Below, piece by piece: positions 17,191 to 28,045 of a stretch of DNA of 64,000 nt. The translations under genes and the position numbers were made by a program. A model generated the notes under the pieces. It saw only the letters and a program-made list of their open reading frames with translations. It was not told where the DNA came from and made no database searches. The DNA is from Actinokineospora enzanensis DSM 44649 (GTDB taxonomy: Bacteria > Actinomycetota > Actinomycetes > Mycobacteriales > Pseudonocardiaceae), in the NCBI RefSeq assembly GCF_000374445.1, contig NZ_KB894413.1, forward strand, positions 1 through 64,000. The letters run 5' to 3'. The first letter of the stretch is position 1. Every line of letters begins with the position of its first letter.

Positions 17191-17269
17191 GCGGGCTCCG
17201 TCCCGGCAGCCAAGAGCCCCGACTCCGATGTGGAGTTCGACTGTCGGTGGGGCGCGGCACACTGGCGGC

Positions 17270-17584
17270 ATGACACCTGACGCGCTGTTGGACGGTATCG
17301 CCGCCGGACTGGCGGACCTGGGCGTGACCGACGGCAAGATGTTCGGCAAACGCGCGCTGCTGGCCGACGGCAAGGCGTTCGCCTGCCTGCGCGGCGATCG
17401 GCTGGCGTTCCGCCTGGGCGCGGGCACGCCCGAGCACGCGGCCGCACTCGGCCACGCGGGCGCGGAGCTGTTCGACCCGTCGGGCAAGGGGCGGCCGTTC
17501 AAGGACTGGGTGGCCCTGCCGATCGACCAGTCCGACCGGTGGGCAGGCCTCGCGCACACCGCCCTCGCGCACCTGCGCGGCTGA
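17270..17584 (+). CDS. TfoX/Sxy N-terminal domain protein
   Basis: A 104-residue protein: MTPDALLDGIAAGLADLG, GKMFGKRALLADGKAFACL, then RPFKDWVALP. The KMFGK(R) motif and FACLRGDRLAFRLG pattern fit the TfoX N-terminal-domain family (COG3070). In enterics TfoX controls competence; in actinomycetes the single-domain versions have no known role. ATG at 17270 fits the family length of about 100 residues. It stands alone between cobT and ilvE, convergent with the latter, and has its own terminator. Confidence 0.8.
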   Translation: MTPDALLDGIAAGLADLGVTDGKMFGKRALLADGKAFACLRGDRLAFRLGAGTPEHAAALGHAGAELFDPSGKGRPFKDWVALPIDQSDRWAGLAHTALAHLRG

Positions 17585-17615
17585 CCGGTCCACCGCCGAC
17601 CATCCACAAAGGACA

Positions 17616-17647
17616 GCGCCCCGATCCTCCGAAAAGGACCGGGGCGC
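17616..17647. terminator. Bidirectional terminator hairpin
   Basis: A 13-bp stem with one mismatch (gcgccccgatcct at 17616-17628 against 17635-17647), between the convergent TfoX-like and ilvE genes. Confidence 0.75.
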
Positions 17648-17662
17648 CGGACGGAACCGTGC

Positions 17663-18763
<1,101 letters not shown>

Positions 18764-18837
18764 ACCTCGACACGGTATCGCCTGACGGGCCGCGGGAAAA
18801 TCGGAATCCCGAGGATCGGACGACCGACTACCGCACG

Positions 18838-20034
18838 TCACCCGGGGGTGGCGGCACGCGCCCGGCGGACACGGACCGTGCCCGCCGCCGCGCCCGCGCC
18901 GAGCACCGCGACGGCGGTGGCGAGCGCGGCGAGCGAGATGTTCACGCCGACGACCACGCACAGGAACAGGCCGCAGCAGCCGGTGCGGATCCAGGTGGAC
19001 CGGTCCGTCCGGCACAGCGTGCGCGCCGCCGAGTTGACGAAGGCGAACGCACCGAGAGTGAGCGTGGCGGCCAGCTGTACCGCCCATCCGGGGTCGGCCA
19101 CGAGCGCGATGCCCGCCATGGCGATCGCCACGAGCAGGTACCGGTGCGGTACGGCCGCGGCCGGGAACTCGCCCTCCGACGCCAGGTCCGCGACCTCGTC
19201 GGCGGCCCGATCGAGCAGGACCCGGATGGACAGCAGGGCGCCGACCAGGAGGCCGAGCGTCAGCAGCGGGTCGATGGCGGCGCCATCGGCGGCGGCGAGC
19301 GCGTCCCGCAGCGGGGTCGGCGACAGCGCGAGCCGGGGTCCGCCGAGCTGGCGCAGAGCCGTCCACAGGACCAGTCCGGACATCGCGGCGACCGCGACCA
19401 CCGTCCCGGCGGCGGTGCGGGGCGATCGGACGCGGTCCGCGTTGAGGAATCCGAACGACAGCACGCCCGCCGCCGTCAGCACCCCGGTCGGGTCGTCCGC
19501 GCCGCTCACCCCGGGATCGGTCGGCACGGCCTGCGCGACCGGGTCGATCGCCAACCCGGCCACGATGAACACCAGCATTGTGACCATGGTCACAACGAAG
19601 ATCAGCCAGCGCGCGGGCGGGGTGGGCCGCCACCGCGCCAGAACGGCCACCAGCACCGCCGCGACCAGAGCGACCGCGGCCAGCCGGGGACGCGCGGGCC
19701 ACAGGTACGCGCCCATCGCGCCCGCCACCGTCGCGCCCGCGACCGTCCACCCCGCGCAGGCGAGCACGCCTGCCAACCGGCCGGGCAGCACCCCCAGCCG
19801 GGTTCTGACGTGCGCGAAGACGCTCGCCGGAGAAGACTGTGCGGCAAGATCGGCGAAGGACACCGCGGTCAGCAGGGCCACAAGCCCGGCGAGCGCGAGC
19901 GCGGCCAACGACCACCAGCCCGCGGCCGCGGCGGCCGGTCCGCTCGTCAGCAGCGCGCCGCCGCCCAGGGCCGCGGCCGCGGCGGCGGGCACTCTAGCCC
20001 AGGCCCCGGATCGGGCCTGTCCCATCGCTGTCAC
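18838..20034 (-). CDS. APC-like amino acid permease-type membrane protein
   Basis: A 398-residue very hydrophobic protein with about 12 membrane helices. The opening ([20 protein letters not shown]), the [24 protein letters not shown] segment and the [17 protein letters not shown] loop resemble amino acid permeases of the APC superfamily, although identity with a named transporter is not evident and it is short and irregular. Start uncertain: GTG at 20034 or ATG at 20025, neither with a good ribosome binding site. Divergent from pepA. Beside ilvE and an aminopeptidase, amino acid transport is plausible but unproven. Confidence 0.6.
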   Translation of the reverse strand: MTAMGQARSGAWARVPAAAAAALGGGALLTSGPAAAAAGWWSLAALALAGLVALLTAVSFADLAAQSSPASVFAHVRTRLGVLPGRLAGVLACAGWTVAGATVAGAMGAYLWPARPRLAAVALVAAVLVAVLARWRPTPPARWLIFVVTMVTMLVFIVAGLAIDPVAQAVPTDPGVSGADDPTGVLTAAGVLSFGFLNADRVRSPRTAAGTVVAVAAMSGLVLWTALRQLGGPRLALSPTPLRDALAAADGAAIDPLLTLGLLVGALLSIRVLLDRAADEVADLASEGEFPAAAVPHRYLLVAIAMAGIALVADPGWAVQLAATLTLGAFAFVNSAARTLCRTDRSTWIRTGCCGLFLCVVVGVNISLAALATAVAVLGAGAAAGTVRVRRARAATPG

Positions 20035-20202
20035 GGGCACAACCGTGTCAGATCGGGACCGGGATCTCCATCCGACCACTGGTTGAAAGCCGCGATCAAC
20101 TCGTTAGCATGGGTCACTACCCGGCCGCTGGACCAGGTCCGCGCGGCGGTCCCACGAGGACTCCCGGCCGAGCGACCCGAGATTTCCCCAAGGAGCACAC
20201 CT

Positions 20203-21699
20203 GTGACCGCCCCCAAGCTGGCCCTGGCCACCGCGCCGGTATCCGACGCCCAGGTCGACGCGATCGTCGTCGGCACCGTCCAGAACGGCTCCGGTGTGGC
20301 GCTCGCGCCCGGCGGCGGATCCGTGGACGCGGCGTTCGACGGCACCCTGGCCGAGGTGCTCGGCGCGCTCGGCGCCACCGGCAGGCTGGACGAGATCGTG
20401 AAGGTGCCGACCATGGGCAGGCTCAAGGCCCGCTTGGTCGTCGCGGCCGGACTGGGCAAGCCGGACGCGGACGGCGCGGTGACCCCCGAACAGGTCCGGC
20501 GCGCCTCCGGGGCGGCGGCGCGCGCGCTCGGGTCGAGCAGGCACGTGGCCAGCACGCTGTCCACTGTGGACCTCCAGGCCGCGGTCGAGGGCACCCTGCT
20601 CGGCGCGTACTCCTTCTCGGCCTACAAGTCCGACCCGGCCAAGGCCGCACTGGCCAAGGTGGACCTCGCCGCGCCGGAGACGGGCGGCACCAAGGAGCAC
20701 CGCGCCACGCTCAAGGCGGCCACCGCGATCGCCGAGGCCGTCATCGTCGCGCGCGACCTGGTGAACACCCCGCCCAACGACCTCTACCCGGCCTCGTTCG
20801 CCGAGCGCGCCGTCGCGCTCGCCAAGGACGCGGGCCTGGACGTCGAGGTGCTGGACGAGAAGGGCCTGAAGAAGAACGGTTTCGGCGGCGTCCTGGGCGT
20901 CGGCGGCGGTTCCGCCCGCCAGCCCCGGCTCGTGCGGATCACCTACAAGGGCCCGAAGGCGCGCAGGAAGGTGGCGCTGGTGGGCAAGGGCATCACCTTC
21001 GACACCGGCGGCATCTCCATCAAGCCGGCGGCCAACATGGAGCAGATGACCTCCGACATGGGCGGCGCGGCGGCCGTGGTGGCCTCGATCGTGCTGGCCG
21101 CGCGGCTCAAGTACCCGCTGCACGTCACCGCGACCGTGCCGATGGCGGAGAACATGCCCTCCGGCAACGCCTACCGGCCCGGCGACGTGCTCACCATGTA
21201 CGGCGGCAAGACCGTCGAGGTGCTCAACACCGACGCCGAGGGCAGGCTGATCCTGGCCGACGCCATCGTGCGCGCCGCCGAGGACGACCCGGACTACCTG
21301 GTCGAGACGTCCACGCTGACCGGCGCCCAGCTGGTCTCGCTCGGCACCCGCACCGCGGGCGTGATGGGCTCGGACGAGTTCCGGGACCGGGTCGCGGGCA
21401 TCGCGCGGGCCACCGGCGAGGGCGGCTGGGCCATGCCGCTGCCCGACGAGCTGCGCGCCGACCTGGACTCCCGGCTGGCCGACCTGGCCAACGTCACCGG
21501 GCACCGCTGGGGCAGCATGCTGGCGGCCGGGGTGTTCCTGCGCGAGTTCGTGCCGGACGACCTGCCGTGGGCGCACATCGACGTGGCAGGCCCGGCCTAC
21601 CACGCGGGCGGCCCGTACGGCTACACGGCCAAGGGCGGCACCGGCGTCCCGGTCCGCACCATCGCCGCCGTCCTAGCCGACATCGCCGCCAACGGCTGA
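20203..21699 (+). CDS. pepA: Leucyl aminopeptidase (M17), PepA
   Basis: A 498-residue M17 metallopeptidase that removes N-terminal residues from peptides using two zinc or manganese ions. The metal and active-site region is complete: [16 protein letters not shown] (metal Lys and Asp), [14 protein letters not shown], and [13 protein letters not shown] (the family signature, with catalytic Glu). The N-terminal 170 residues form the usual regulatory domain. GTG at 20203 follows AAGGAG at 20190-20195. Convergent with a conserved small gene, with two hairpins between. Likely a hexamer in the cytoplasm, supporting peptide turnover along with the POT transporter. Confidence 0.96.
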   Translation: MTAPKLALATAPVSDAQVDAIVVGTVQNGSGVALAPGGGSVDAAFDGTLAEVLGALGATGRLDEIVKVPTMGRLKARLVVAAGLGKPDADGAVTPEQVRRASGAAARALGSSRHVASTLSTVDLQAAVEGTLLGAYSFSAYKSDPAKAALAKVDLAAPETGGTKEHRATLKAATAIAEAVIVARDLVNTPPNDLYPASFAERAVALAKDAGLDVEVLDEKGLKKNGFGGVLGVGGGSARQPRLVRITYKGPKARRKVALVGKGITFDTGGISIKPAANMEQMTSDMGGAAAVVASIVLAARLKYPLHVTATVPMAENMPSGNAYRPGDVLTMYGGKTVEVLNTDAEGRLILADAIVRAAEDDPDYLVETSTLTGAQLVSLGTRTAGVMGSDEFRDRVAGIARATGEGGWAMPLPDELRADLDSRLADLANVTGHRWGSMLAAGVFLREFVPDDLPWAHIDVAGPAYHAGGPYGYTAKGGTGVPVRTIAAVLADIAANG

Positions 21700-21726
21700 G
21701 AAAAGCAACACACAGACCGACCGCAC

Positions 21727-21768
21727 CTCAGGGGTACCGTGACGAAAGTCGACCACGGTACCCCTGAG
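21727..21768. terminator. Bidirectional terminator hairpin after pepA
   Basis: Perfect 14-bp stem, ctcaggggtaccgt at 21727-21740 with 21755-21768; a 14-base loop contains gacgaaagtc, which can extend it as a GAAA-tetraloop stem. Confidence 0.8.
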
Positions 21769-21797
21769 ACAGGACGATCACGCCCGTCGCGACCCCA

Positions 21798-21966
21798 CCT
21801 AGTGGTGCGACCCAGAACGTCGGCCGTGTATCGACCCGCCCACGACGTGCCTGACGGCACCGCCGAAACGACCAAGTACATCCAGTACGAGGCCGTTCCG
21901 GCGGCACCGCCAGCCACGCCGTGGACCCGCCGATACACGGCCGACGTTCTGAGTCGCACCACTAGG
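21798..21966 (-). other. 169-bp near-perfect hairpin element
   Basis: A single long inverted repeat. Bases 21798-21879 pair with 21885-21966, giving 68 Watson-Crick pairs of 82, with the outer 36 positions carrying two mismatches. Nine of the 14 non-pairs are A opposite C on the plus strand, which become G-U pairs in minus-strand RNA; none is the opposite kind. The stop codon (TAG, 21962-21964) of the minus-strand gene lies in its first arm, so that gene's mRNA would end in this hairpin. It could be an RNA element or a small non-autonomous inverted-repeat mobile element. No target-site duplication is evident. Confidence 0.8.
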
Positions 21967-22306
21967 ATTCCGGGGAGGCGGGACGGCTGCGTTCCAGTTT
22001 TTGGCGGGCCATGTAGTCGCGCATGCGTTTGGGGTAGCCGACGCGGGCCACCTCGTAGACCGGGATGTCGCGCTTGCGGCCGAAGGCGATCGCGGCGTCC
22101 AGGTCGGCGATGCGGCGTCGGGTCCACTCACCGTCGTGGGCGACGAGGACCACGGTCGTGTCCGTCACGTTGGTGCGCGGCTCGACATAGGCCTCCACGC
22201 CGTGTCGGGCACCCGCCCACTCGTCGAGGTAGCCGGTGTCGTGCTTGGTCGCCCCGCGCAGCGTGCCGGGTCGCGGTTTCCTGCGCAGCGAGTCGAAGAG
22301 GCCCAC
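21962..22306 (-). CDS. Conserved small actinobacterial protein, function unknown
   Basis: A 114-residue soluble protein, MGLFDSLRRKPRPGTLRGA, with THDTGYLDEWAGARHGVEAY-like continuation, VVLVAHDGEWTRRRI and KRDIPVYEVARVGYPKRMRDY. The pattern resembles small actinobacterial proteins labelled oxidoreductase for no visible reason: there is no nucleotide-binding motif. ATG at 22306. Its stop codon lies within the outer arm of the 169-bp hairpin, and it is divergent from lpd across a perfect palindrome, so it may share control with lpd. Confidence 0.8.
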   Translation of the reverse strand: MGLFDSLRRKPRPGTLRGATKHDTGYLDEWAGARHGVEAYVEPRTNVTDTTVVLVAHDGEWTRRRIADLDAAIAFGRKRDIPVYEVARVGYPKRMRDYMARQKLERSRPASPES

Positions 22307-22354
22307 TCACGCCACCTCCGGATAGGGGTCGGGCCACCATTCTGACCGATCCCG

Positions 22355-22380
22355 AATGGGTTACCCGTGAGTAACCCATT
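22355..22380. promoter_or_regulatory. Palindromic operator between a small gene and lpd
   Basis: AATGGGTTAC-CCGTGA-GTAACCCATT: ten-base arms perfectly inverted around a six-base centre. Its core TTACCCGTGAGTAA (22361-22374) recurs upstream of ccr, mce and a dehydrogenase gene. It is about 130 bases before the lpd start and 50 before the small gene, suiting a dimeric (TetR-like) repressor that controls both. Confidence 0.65.
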
Positions 22381-22512
22381 TGGGGGTCCCGATCACACCG
22401 GCCACCTCGCAGGCGTGGCGCGCGTAGTGACAAGATGTCGGTGGTGGCAGGCGGGGCCGCGACCGCGCCCGCCACCGGGAAAAACACCGCACCCGCTCGT
22501 CGAGGAGATCCC

Positions 22513-23883
22513 GTGACCAACACCTCCGCTGACCTCGTGATCCTGGGAGGCGGTTCCGGTGGCTACGCCTGCGCGTTCCGCGCCGCCGAGCTGGGGCTCT
22601 CGGTGATCCTGGTGGAGAAGGACAAGGTCGGCGGGACCTGTCTGCACCGCGGCTGCATCCCCACCAAGGCGCTGCTGCACGCCGCCGAGGTCGCGGACAG
22701 CGCGCGCGAGGGCGACCAGTTCGGGGTCAAGACCTCCCTTGAGGGCATCGACATGAACGGCGTCAACTCCTACAAGGACGGTGTGGTCGGCGGCCTCTAC
22801 AAGGGCCTGCAGGGGTTGTTCAAGGCCAACAAGGTCACCGTGGTCGAGGGCGCGGGCACGTTCGTCGGGCCGAACTCGGTGGAGGTCGACGGCACCCGGT
22901 ACACCGGCAAGCACGTGGTGCTGGCCACCGGGTCGTACGCGCGCACGCTGCCCGGCCTGGAGATCGGCGGCCGGGTCATCACCAGCGACCAGGCACTGAA
23001 CCTGGACTACGTGCCGGAGAAGGTCGTGGTCCTCGGCGGCGGCGTGATCGGGGTCGAGTTCGCCAGCGTGTGGCGCTCCTTCGGCGCGGACGTGACCATC
23101 GTGGAGGCACTGCCCCGGCTGGTCCCGCTGGAGGACGAGTGGGCCTCCAAGCAGCTGGAGCGGGCGTTCCGCAAGCGCGGCATCAAGTTCAAGACCGGGG
23201 TCCGCTTCACCGGCGCCACCCAGCACGAGAACGGGGTCACGGTCGCGCTGGAGTCCGGCGAGTCCTTCGACGCCGACCTGCTGCTGGTCGCGGTCGGCCG
23301 CGGCCCCAACAGCGCGGGCCACGGCTACGAGGAGGCGGGCCTGACCATGGACCGCGGCTTCGTGCTCACCGACGAGCGCCTGCGCACCAACCTCCCGAAC
23401 GTCTACGCCGTCGGCGACCTCGTACCCGGCCTGCAGCTCGCGCACCGCGGCTTCCAGCAGGGCATCTTCATCGCCGAGGACATCGCCGGGCTGAACCCGA
23501 AGGTCATCGACGAGACCGGCATCCCCAAGGTCACCTACTGCAGGCCCGAGGTGGCCTCGGTCGGCCTCACCGAGGCGCAGGCCAAGGAGAAGTACGGCGC
23601 GGTGGAGACCCTGGTCTACGCGCTGTCCGGCAACGGCAAGAGCCAGATCCTCAAGACCAGCGGCGGCATCAAGCTGGTCCGCGCGCCCGAGGGCCCGGTC
23701 GTCGGGCTGACCCTGGTCGGCGACCGGGTCGGCGAGCTCATCGGCGAGGCCCAGCTGATCTACAACTGGGAGGCGTTCCCGGAGGACGTCGCCCCGCTGG
23801 TCCACGCCCACCCGACGCAGAACGAGTCCCTCGGTGAGGCGTTCCTCGCCTTGGCGGGCAAACCCCTGCACGTGCACGGCTGA
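22513..23883 (+). CDS. lpd: Dihydrolipoyl dehydrogenase (E3)
   Basis: A 456-residue flavoprotein disulfide reductase that reoxidises the dihydrolipoyl arm of 2-oxoacid dehydrogenase complexes with NAD. Seen: the FAD loop LVILGGGSGGYACAFRAAE, redox Cys43/Cys48 in GGTCLHRGCIPTK, the NAD loop VVVLGGGVIGVEFASV, and the C-terminal His-Glu pair in HAHPTQNES. GTG at 22513 follows GAGGAG. It precedes the E2 gene by 79 bases and is probably the E3 for both pyruvate and 2-oxoglutarate-type complexes. A perfect palindrome 130 bases upstream suggests repressor control. Confidence 0.97.
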   Translation: MTNTSADLVILGGGSGGYACAFRAAELGLSVILVEKDKVGGTCLHRGCIPTKALLHAAEVADSAREGDQFGVKTSLEGIDMNGVNSYKDGVVGGLYKGLQGLFKANKVTVVEGAGTFVGPNSVEVDGTRYTGKHVVLATGSYARTLPGLEIGGRVITSDQALNLDYVPEKVVVLGGGVIGVEFASVWRSFGADVTIVEALPRLVPLEDEWASKQLERAFRKRGIKFKTGVRFTGATQHENGVTVALESGESFDADLLLVAVGRGPNSAGHGYEEAGLTMDRGFVLTDERLRTNLPNVYAVGDLVPGLQLAHRGFQQGIFIAEDIAGLNPKVIDETGIPKVTYCRPEVASVGLTEAQAKEKYGAVETLVYALSGNGKSQILKTSGGIKLVRAPEGPVVGLTLVGDRVGELIGEAQLIYNWEAFPEDVAPLVHAHPTQNESLGEAFLALAGKPLHVHG

Positions 23884-23962
23884 CCGGCAGGTCGGCTCAC
23901 CCCACAACCAGCCAGTCAGTCAGGCCAGCCGGCCAGGCAGAGCACGAGGAGTCTGAACAACC

Positions 23963-25681
23963 ATGGCGTTCTCCGTTGAGATGCCCGCTCTCGGTGAGAG
24001 CGTGACCGAGGGCACCGTCACCCGCTGGCTCAAGCAGGAGGGTGACACCGTCGAGGTGGACGAGCCCTTGCTGGAGGTCTCCACCGACAAGGTCGACACC
24101 GAGATCCCCTCCCCGGCCGCGGGTGTCCTGCAGAAGATCGTGGCCCAGGAGGACGAGACCGTCGCCGTCGGCGCCGAGCTCGCGATCATCGGCGACGGCT
24201 CCGAGGCACCGGCCGCGGCCGAACCGGAACCGCAGGCGGAGCCGGAACCGGAGCCCGCGCCCGCCCAGGCCGAGGAGGCCGCGCCCGGCCCGCAGCCGTC
24301 CGCGGACGCGCCCACCGGCAACACCCGGGGCACCGAGGTCACCATGCCCGCGCTCGGCGAGAGCGTCACCGAGGGCACCGTCACCCGCTGGCTCAAGCAG
24401 GTCGGCGACACCGTCGAGGTGGACGAGCCGCTGCTGGAGGTGTCCACCGACAAGGTCGACACCGAGATCCCGTCGCCGGTGGCGGGCACCCTGCTGGAGA
24501 TCAGCGCGGGCGAGGACGTCACCGTCGAGGTCGGCGGCAGGCTCGCGGTGATCGGCGCGGCGGGCAGCGCGCCCGCCCCGGCCGCCCCGCAGGCACCCGC
24601 GCCCCAGCAGGCTGTGCCCCAGCAGGCTGCGCCCAAGCAGGAAGCGCCCAAGCAGGAGGCCCCGAAGCCCGCGCCCGCCCCGGAGCCGGTGCGCGAGGCG
24701 CCCAAGGCCGCGCCCGCGCCGGTGCAGCAGGAGCGGTCGCAGCCGAGTGCCGACGGCGGCGCCCCGTACGTGACCCCGCTGGTGCGCAAGCTGGCCAACG
24801 AGCACGGCGTCGACCTGGCGTCGCTGCGCGGCACCGGCGTCGGCGGCCGCATCCGCAAGCAGGACGTGCTGGCCGCCGCCGAGGCCAAGAAGGCCCCGGC
24901 ACCCGCCCCGGCCAGGAGCGCGTCGCCCGCGCCGTCCACACCCTCTTCGGACACCACGCTGCGCGGCACCACGCAGAAGATGACCCGCCTGCGCCAGACG
25001 GTCTCCCGGCGCATGGTCGAGTCGCTGCAGACCGCCGCCCAGCTGACCCAGGTCGTCGAGGTCGACGTCACCCGGATCGCCAAGCTGCGGGCCAAGTCCA
25101 AGTCCGCGTTCGAGCAGCGCGAGGGCGTCAAGCTGACGTTCCTGCCGTTCTTCGCCAAGGCCACCGTCGAGGCGCTCAAGCAGCACCCCAAGCTGAACGC
25201 CTCGATCGACGACGAGACCAACGAGGTCACCTACCACGCCGCCGAGCACCTGGGTATCGCCGTGGACACCGAGCGCGGCCTGCTCACCCCGGCCATCCGG
25301 GACGCGGGCGACCTGAGCATCTCCGGCCTGGCGCACAAGATCGGCGACCTGGCCGAGCGCACCAGGGCGAACAAGGTCACCCCGGACGAGCTGTTCGGCG
25401 CCACGTTCAACCTGACCAACCTGGGCAGCCAGGGCGCGCTGTTCGACACCCCGATCATCCAGCTGCCGCAGGTGGCGATCCTCGGGGTCGGCCTGGTCGT
25501 CAAGCGCCCGGTGGTGGTGACCGACGTCAACGGCGACGACACCATCGCCATCCGCTCCATGGTCTACCTGGCGCTGACCTACGACCACCGCCTGGTCGAC
25601 GGCGCGGACGCGGGCCGTTTCCTCAGCGCGGTGAAGAACCGCCTGGAGGAGGGCGCGTTCGAGGGCGACCTCGGGCTGTAG
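23963..25681 (+). CDS. sucB: Dihydrolipoyl acyltransferase E2 with two lipoyl domains
   Basis: A 572-residue E2. Domains in order: lipoyl domain 1 (about 1-78, lipoyl Lys43 in [10 protein letters not shown]), Ala/Pro linker, lipoyl domain 2 (about 124-198, Lys163), Ala/Pro/Gln linker, peripheral subunit-binding domain (about 270-305, [17 protein letters not shown]), linker, then the 2-oxoacid transferase catalytic domain with [12 protein letters not shown] near the end. The two lipoyl domains are nearly identical, also at DNA level. In actinobacteria such an E2 (called SucB or DlaT) serves pyruvate dehydrogenase and, via the fused Kgd-type enzyme, may serve 2-oxoglutarate as well. ATG at 23963 follows GAGGAG. 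A terminator follows. Confidence 0.95.
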   Translation: MAFSVEMPALGESVTEGTVTRWLKQEGDTVEVDEPLLEVSTDKVDTEIPSPAAGVLQKIVAQEDETVAVGAELAIIGDGSEAPAAAEPEPQAEPEPEPAPAQAEEAAPGPQPSADAPTGNTRGTEVTMPALGESVTEGTVTRWLKQVGDTVEVDEPLLEVSTDKVDTEIPSPVAGTLLEISAGEDVTVEVGGRLAVIGAAGSAPAPAAPQAPAPQQAVPQQAAPKQEAPKQEAPKPAPAPEPVREAPKAAPAPVQQERSQPSADGGAPYVTPLVRKLANEHGVDLASLRGTGVGGRIRKQDVLAAAEAKKAPAPAPARSASPAPSTPSSDTTLRGTTQKMTRLRQTVSRRMVESLQTAAQLTQVVEVDVTRIAKLRAKSKSAFEQREGVKLTFLPFFAKATVEALKQHPKLNASIDDETNEVTYHAAEHLGIAVDTERGLLTPAIRDAGDLSISGLAHKIGDLAERTRANKVTPDELFGATFNLTNLGSQGALFDTPIIQLPQVAILGVGLVVKRPVVVTDVNGDDTIAIRSMVYLALTYDHRLVDGADAGRFLSAVKNRLEEGAFEGDLGL

Positions 25682-25698
25682 TGCGATAGCCAGTCACA

Positions 25699-25738
25699 CC
25701 GGAAGGGCCGTTCCCCGCGCGGGGGGCGGCTCTTCCGG
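25699..25738 (+). terminator. Terminator hairpin after the E2 gene
   Basis: ccggaagggccg...cggctcttccgg: about 18 bp of stem with four mismatches around a GC-rich loop, 17 bases after the E2 stop codon. Confidence 0.65.
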
Positions 25739-25789
25739 CGTTCGGCACCCGGATGTGCGGGCACCGGTGATGTTCGGGACGATCGGCGC

Positions 25790-26668
25790 ATGCGTGTCGT
25801 CGTCGCCGGGTCGTCCGGTCTCATCGGAACCGCCCTCGTGGCCGCCCTGCGCCGGGCCGGGGACGAGGTGCTGCGGCTGGTGCGCGGGCCCGCCCAGGCC
25901 CCGGACGAGCGCCGCTGGGACCCGCCCGCGGGCCGGATCGACGACGGCGCGGTGGCGGGCGCGGACGCGGTGGTGAACCTGTGCGGGGCCGGGATCGCCG
26001 ACCGGCGCTGGAGCCAGGCCCGCAAGCAGGTGCTGCTGGACAGCCGGGTCGAGCCGACCGAGGTGCTGGCCGCCGCGGTCGCCGAGCACGGCGTGCCGGT
26101 ACTGGTGAACGGGTCCGCGGTCGGCTACTACGGCGACACCGGGCCCGCCCCGGCCGACGAGCGCGCGGCCGCGGGCGAGGGTTTCCTGGCCGACATGTGC
26201 GTCCGCTGGGAGGCGGCGACCGAGGCCGCGGCGGGCGCCCGGGTGGTGCTGGCCAGGACCGCGCAGGTGCTGTCGAGCCGGGGCGGTCTGCTCGGCCCGT
26301 TGCGGCCGTTGTTCGCGCTGGGGCTGGGCGGCAGGCTCGGTGACGGCAGCCAGTTCATGCCGTGGATCCACCTGGACGACGAGGTGGCCGCGCTGGAGTT
26401 CCTGCTGCGCAACGACATCTCCGGCCCGGTCAACCTGGCCGGACCGACCCCGGCCACCAACGCCGAGTTCACCCGCGCGCTGGGCCGGGTCAAGCACCGG
26501 CCCGCGGTGTTCTCGGTGCCCACGTTCGCGCTGCGGGCGGTCACCGGGGACCTGGCCGACGAGATCACCCGCAGCCAGCACGTGCTGCCGGAGGTGTTGC
26601 GGGACAAGGGTTTCACCTTCCGGTACCGGACCGTGGCGGAGGCGTTGGCGGCCACCGAGGCGCGATGA
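25790..26668 (+). CDS. TIGR01777-family NAD(P)-binding epimerase (SDR39U1-like)
   Basis: A 292-residue extended short-chain dehydrogenase. The Rossmann loop VVVAGSSGLIGTALVAALRR, NLCGAGIADRRWS, LVNGSAVGYYGDTG (active-site Tyr in YYG) and MPWIHLDDEVAALEFLL are the marks of this subfamily, also found as E. coli YfcH. Its substrate is unknown, though it often sits near lipB/lipA and cell-envelope genes in actinobacteria. ATG at 25790. It overlaps the PAP2 gene by four bases (ATGA), indicating an operon with it, and lipB begins ten bases after that, so the three are likely co-transcribed. Confidence 0.9.
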   Translation: MRVVVAGSSGLIGTALVAALRRAGDEVLRLVRGPAQAPDERRWDPPAGRIDDGAVAGADAVVNLCGAGIADRRWSQARKQVLLDSRVEPTEVLAAAVAEHGVPVLVNGSAVGYYGDTGPAPADERAAAGEGFLADMCVRWEAATEAAAGARVVLARTAQVLSSRGGLLGPLRPLFALGLGGRLGDGSQFMPWIHLDDEVAALEFLLRNDISGPVNLAGPTPATNAEFTRALGRVKHRPAVFSVPTFALRAVTGDLADEITRSQHVLPEVLRDKGFTFRYRTVAEALAATEAR

Positions 26669-27288
26669 CCCGGCTGATGGCGGTCGGCCTGCTGTTGCTG
26701 GGCGCGTTCTTCCTGCTCGGCGCCGCGGTGTCCGGGCACACGCCGCCCGCGGTCGACGAGTTCGTGGCCCGGCACCTGGGCGCGGACTGGCAGGACACCA
26801 CGGGACAGGTGGCGAACGGCATCAGCTACGTGCTCGGTCCCGTACTGCCCGGTGTGGCCGCGTTGGCGTTGGTCGTGGTGGCGCTTCTGATGCGCGGCAG
26901 ACCGGGGTTGATGAGCCTGCTGCTGCGGTGCGTGTTGTTGTTGGCGGCCTGTCGGGCGGTGTCGTTGGTGAAGCCGTTGTTCGACCGGCAGCGCCCGCGC
27001 GACTACCCGGACTTCAGCTTCCCCAGTGGACACGTGGTGTCGGTCGCCTCGGTGGCCTTCACCGGGGTCGTGTTGTGCGCGTGGCTGGCGCGGCGGTATC
27101 TGCGGCTGGTTGTGGCCATCGCGGTCGCGGCTGTCGTGGTGATCGCCTTGTGCCGCATGCTGCTGGACGTGCACTGGCTGACGGACGTGTTCGGCGGCGC
27201 GTTGGGGGTGGTCGGCGTCGGGTTGTTGGTCGCTCCCCCGCTGCGGCTGCTCCCCGCCCGCGCACCGGTGGCGGCCACAGCGGCGTAG
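26665..27288 (+). CDS. PAP2-superfamily lipid phosphatase
   Basis: A 207-residue integral membrane phosphatase with about five to six helices. The active-site motifs are in the right order: [25 protein letters not shown] and [15 protein letters not shown], matching the K-x6-RP, PSGH and SR-x5-H-x3-D pattern (here [11 protein letters not shown]). Such proteins dephosphorylate phosphatidic acid, phosphatidylglycerol phosphate or polyprenyl diphosphates at the outer membrane face. ATG at 26665 overlaps the upstream stop codon. The exact lipid cannot be known from sequence. Confidence 0.9.
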   Translation: MTRLMAVGLLLLGAFFLLGAAVSGHTPPAVDEFVARHLGADWQDTTGQVANGISYVLGPVLPGVAALALVVVALLMRGRPGLMSLLLRCVLLLAACRAVSLVKPLFDRQRPRDYPDFSFPSGHVVSVASVAFTGVVLCAWLARRYLRLVVAIAVAAVVVIALCRMLLDVHWLTDVFGGALGVVGVGLLVAPPLRLLPARAPVAATAA

Positions 27289-27298
27289 GGTCGGTCGG

Positions 27299-28045
27299 GT
27301 GAGCACTCCGGACATCTCCTGCCGCGCGACCACCGACCCGGTGACCGTGCGCGAGGTCGGCACGATCGACTATCTGGAGGCCTGGGACCTGCAACGGGAA
27401 CTGGCCGAGGCCCGCGCCGACGGCACCGGCGGCGACACGCTGCTGCTGCTGGAACACCCCTCGGTCTACACGGCGGGCAAGCGCACGCTGCCCGAGGAGC
27501 ACCCGGACGACGGCACCCCGGTCATCCCCGTCGACCGCGGCGGCAAGATCACCTGGCACGGCCCCGGACAGCTGGTCGGCTACCCGATCGTCAAGCTGGC
27601 CGACCCGGTCGACGTCGTCCAGTACGTGCGCCGGGTGGAGCAGGCGATGATCGAGGTGTGCGACCGGCTCGGCCTGCCAACCGGCCGCGTCGAGGGCCGC
27701 AGCGGCGTCTGGCTGCCCGCCGACGGCGACCGGCCGGAACGCAAGATCGCCGCACTCGGCATCCGGGTGCAGCGCGGGGTCACCATGCACGGCTTCGAGA
27801 TCAACTGCGACGCCGACCTCGGCGCGTTCGACCGGATCATCCCGTGCGGCATCCGGGACGCGGGGGTCACCTCGCTGACGGCGGAGCTGGGCAGGCAGGT
27901 GACGGTGGCGGAGGTGCTGCCGATCGCCCGGGACGCCGTGCTCGCCGCGCTGGAGGGTGCGCTGCCGGTCACCGACCGATGGCTGCCCCGGCCGGAACCG
28001 TCCCTGCCGGGCGTCACGTTCGCGCTGAGCCCCGCGGCGGGTTGA
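27299..28045 (+). CDS. lipB: Octanoyltransferase
   Basis: A 248-residue LipB that moves octanoate from octanoyl-ACP to lipoyl domains, the first step of lipoate synthesis. Seen: [18 protein letters not shown], the catalytic Lys149 in [10 protein letters not shown] and the acyl-binding Cys183 in [16 protein letters not shown] at 27299, ten bases after the PAP2 stop codon. Its targets, the two lipoyl domains of the E2, are encoded 1.6 kb upstream. lipA, normally close behind lipB, is here separated by the 2.7-kb GFPGYP paralogue array. Confidence 0.97.
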   Translation: MSTPDISCRATTDPVTVREVGTIDYLEAWDLQRELAEARADGTGGDTLLLLEHPSVYTAGKRTLPEEHPDDGTPVIPVDRGGKITWHGPGQLVGYPIVKLADPVDVVQYVRRVEQAMIEVCDRLGLPTGRVEGRSGVWLPADGDRPERKIAALGIRVQRGVTMHGFEINCDADLGAFDRIIPCGIRDAGVTSLTAELGRQVTVAEVLPIARDAVLAALEGALPVTDRWLPRPEPSLPGVTFALSPAAG

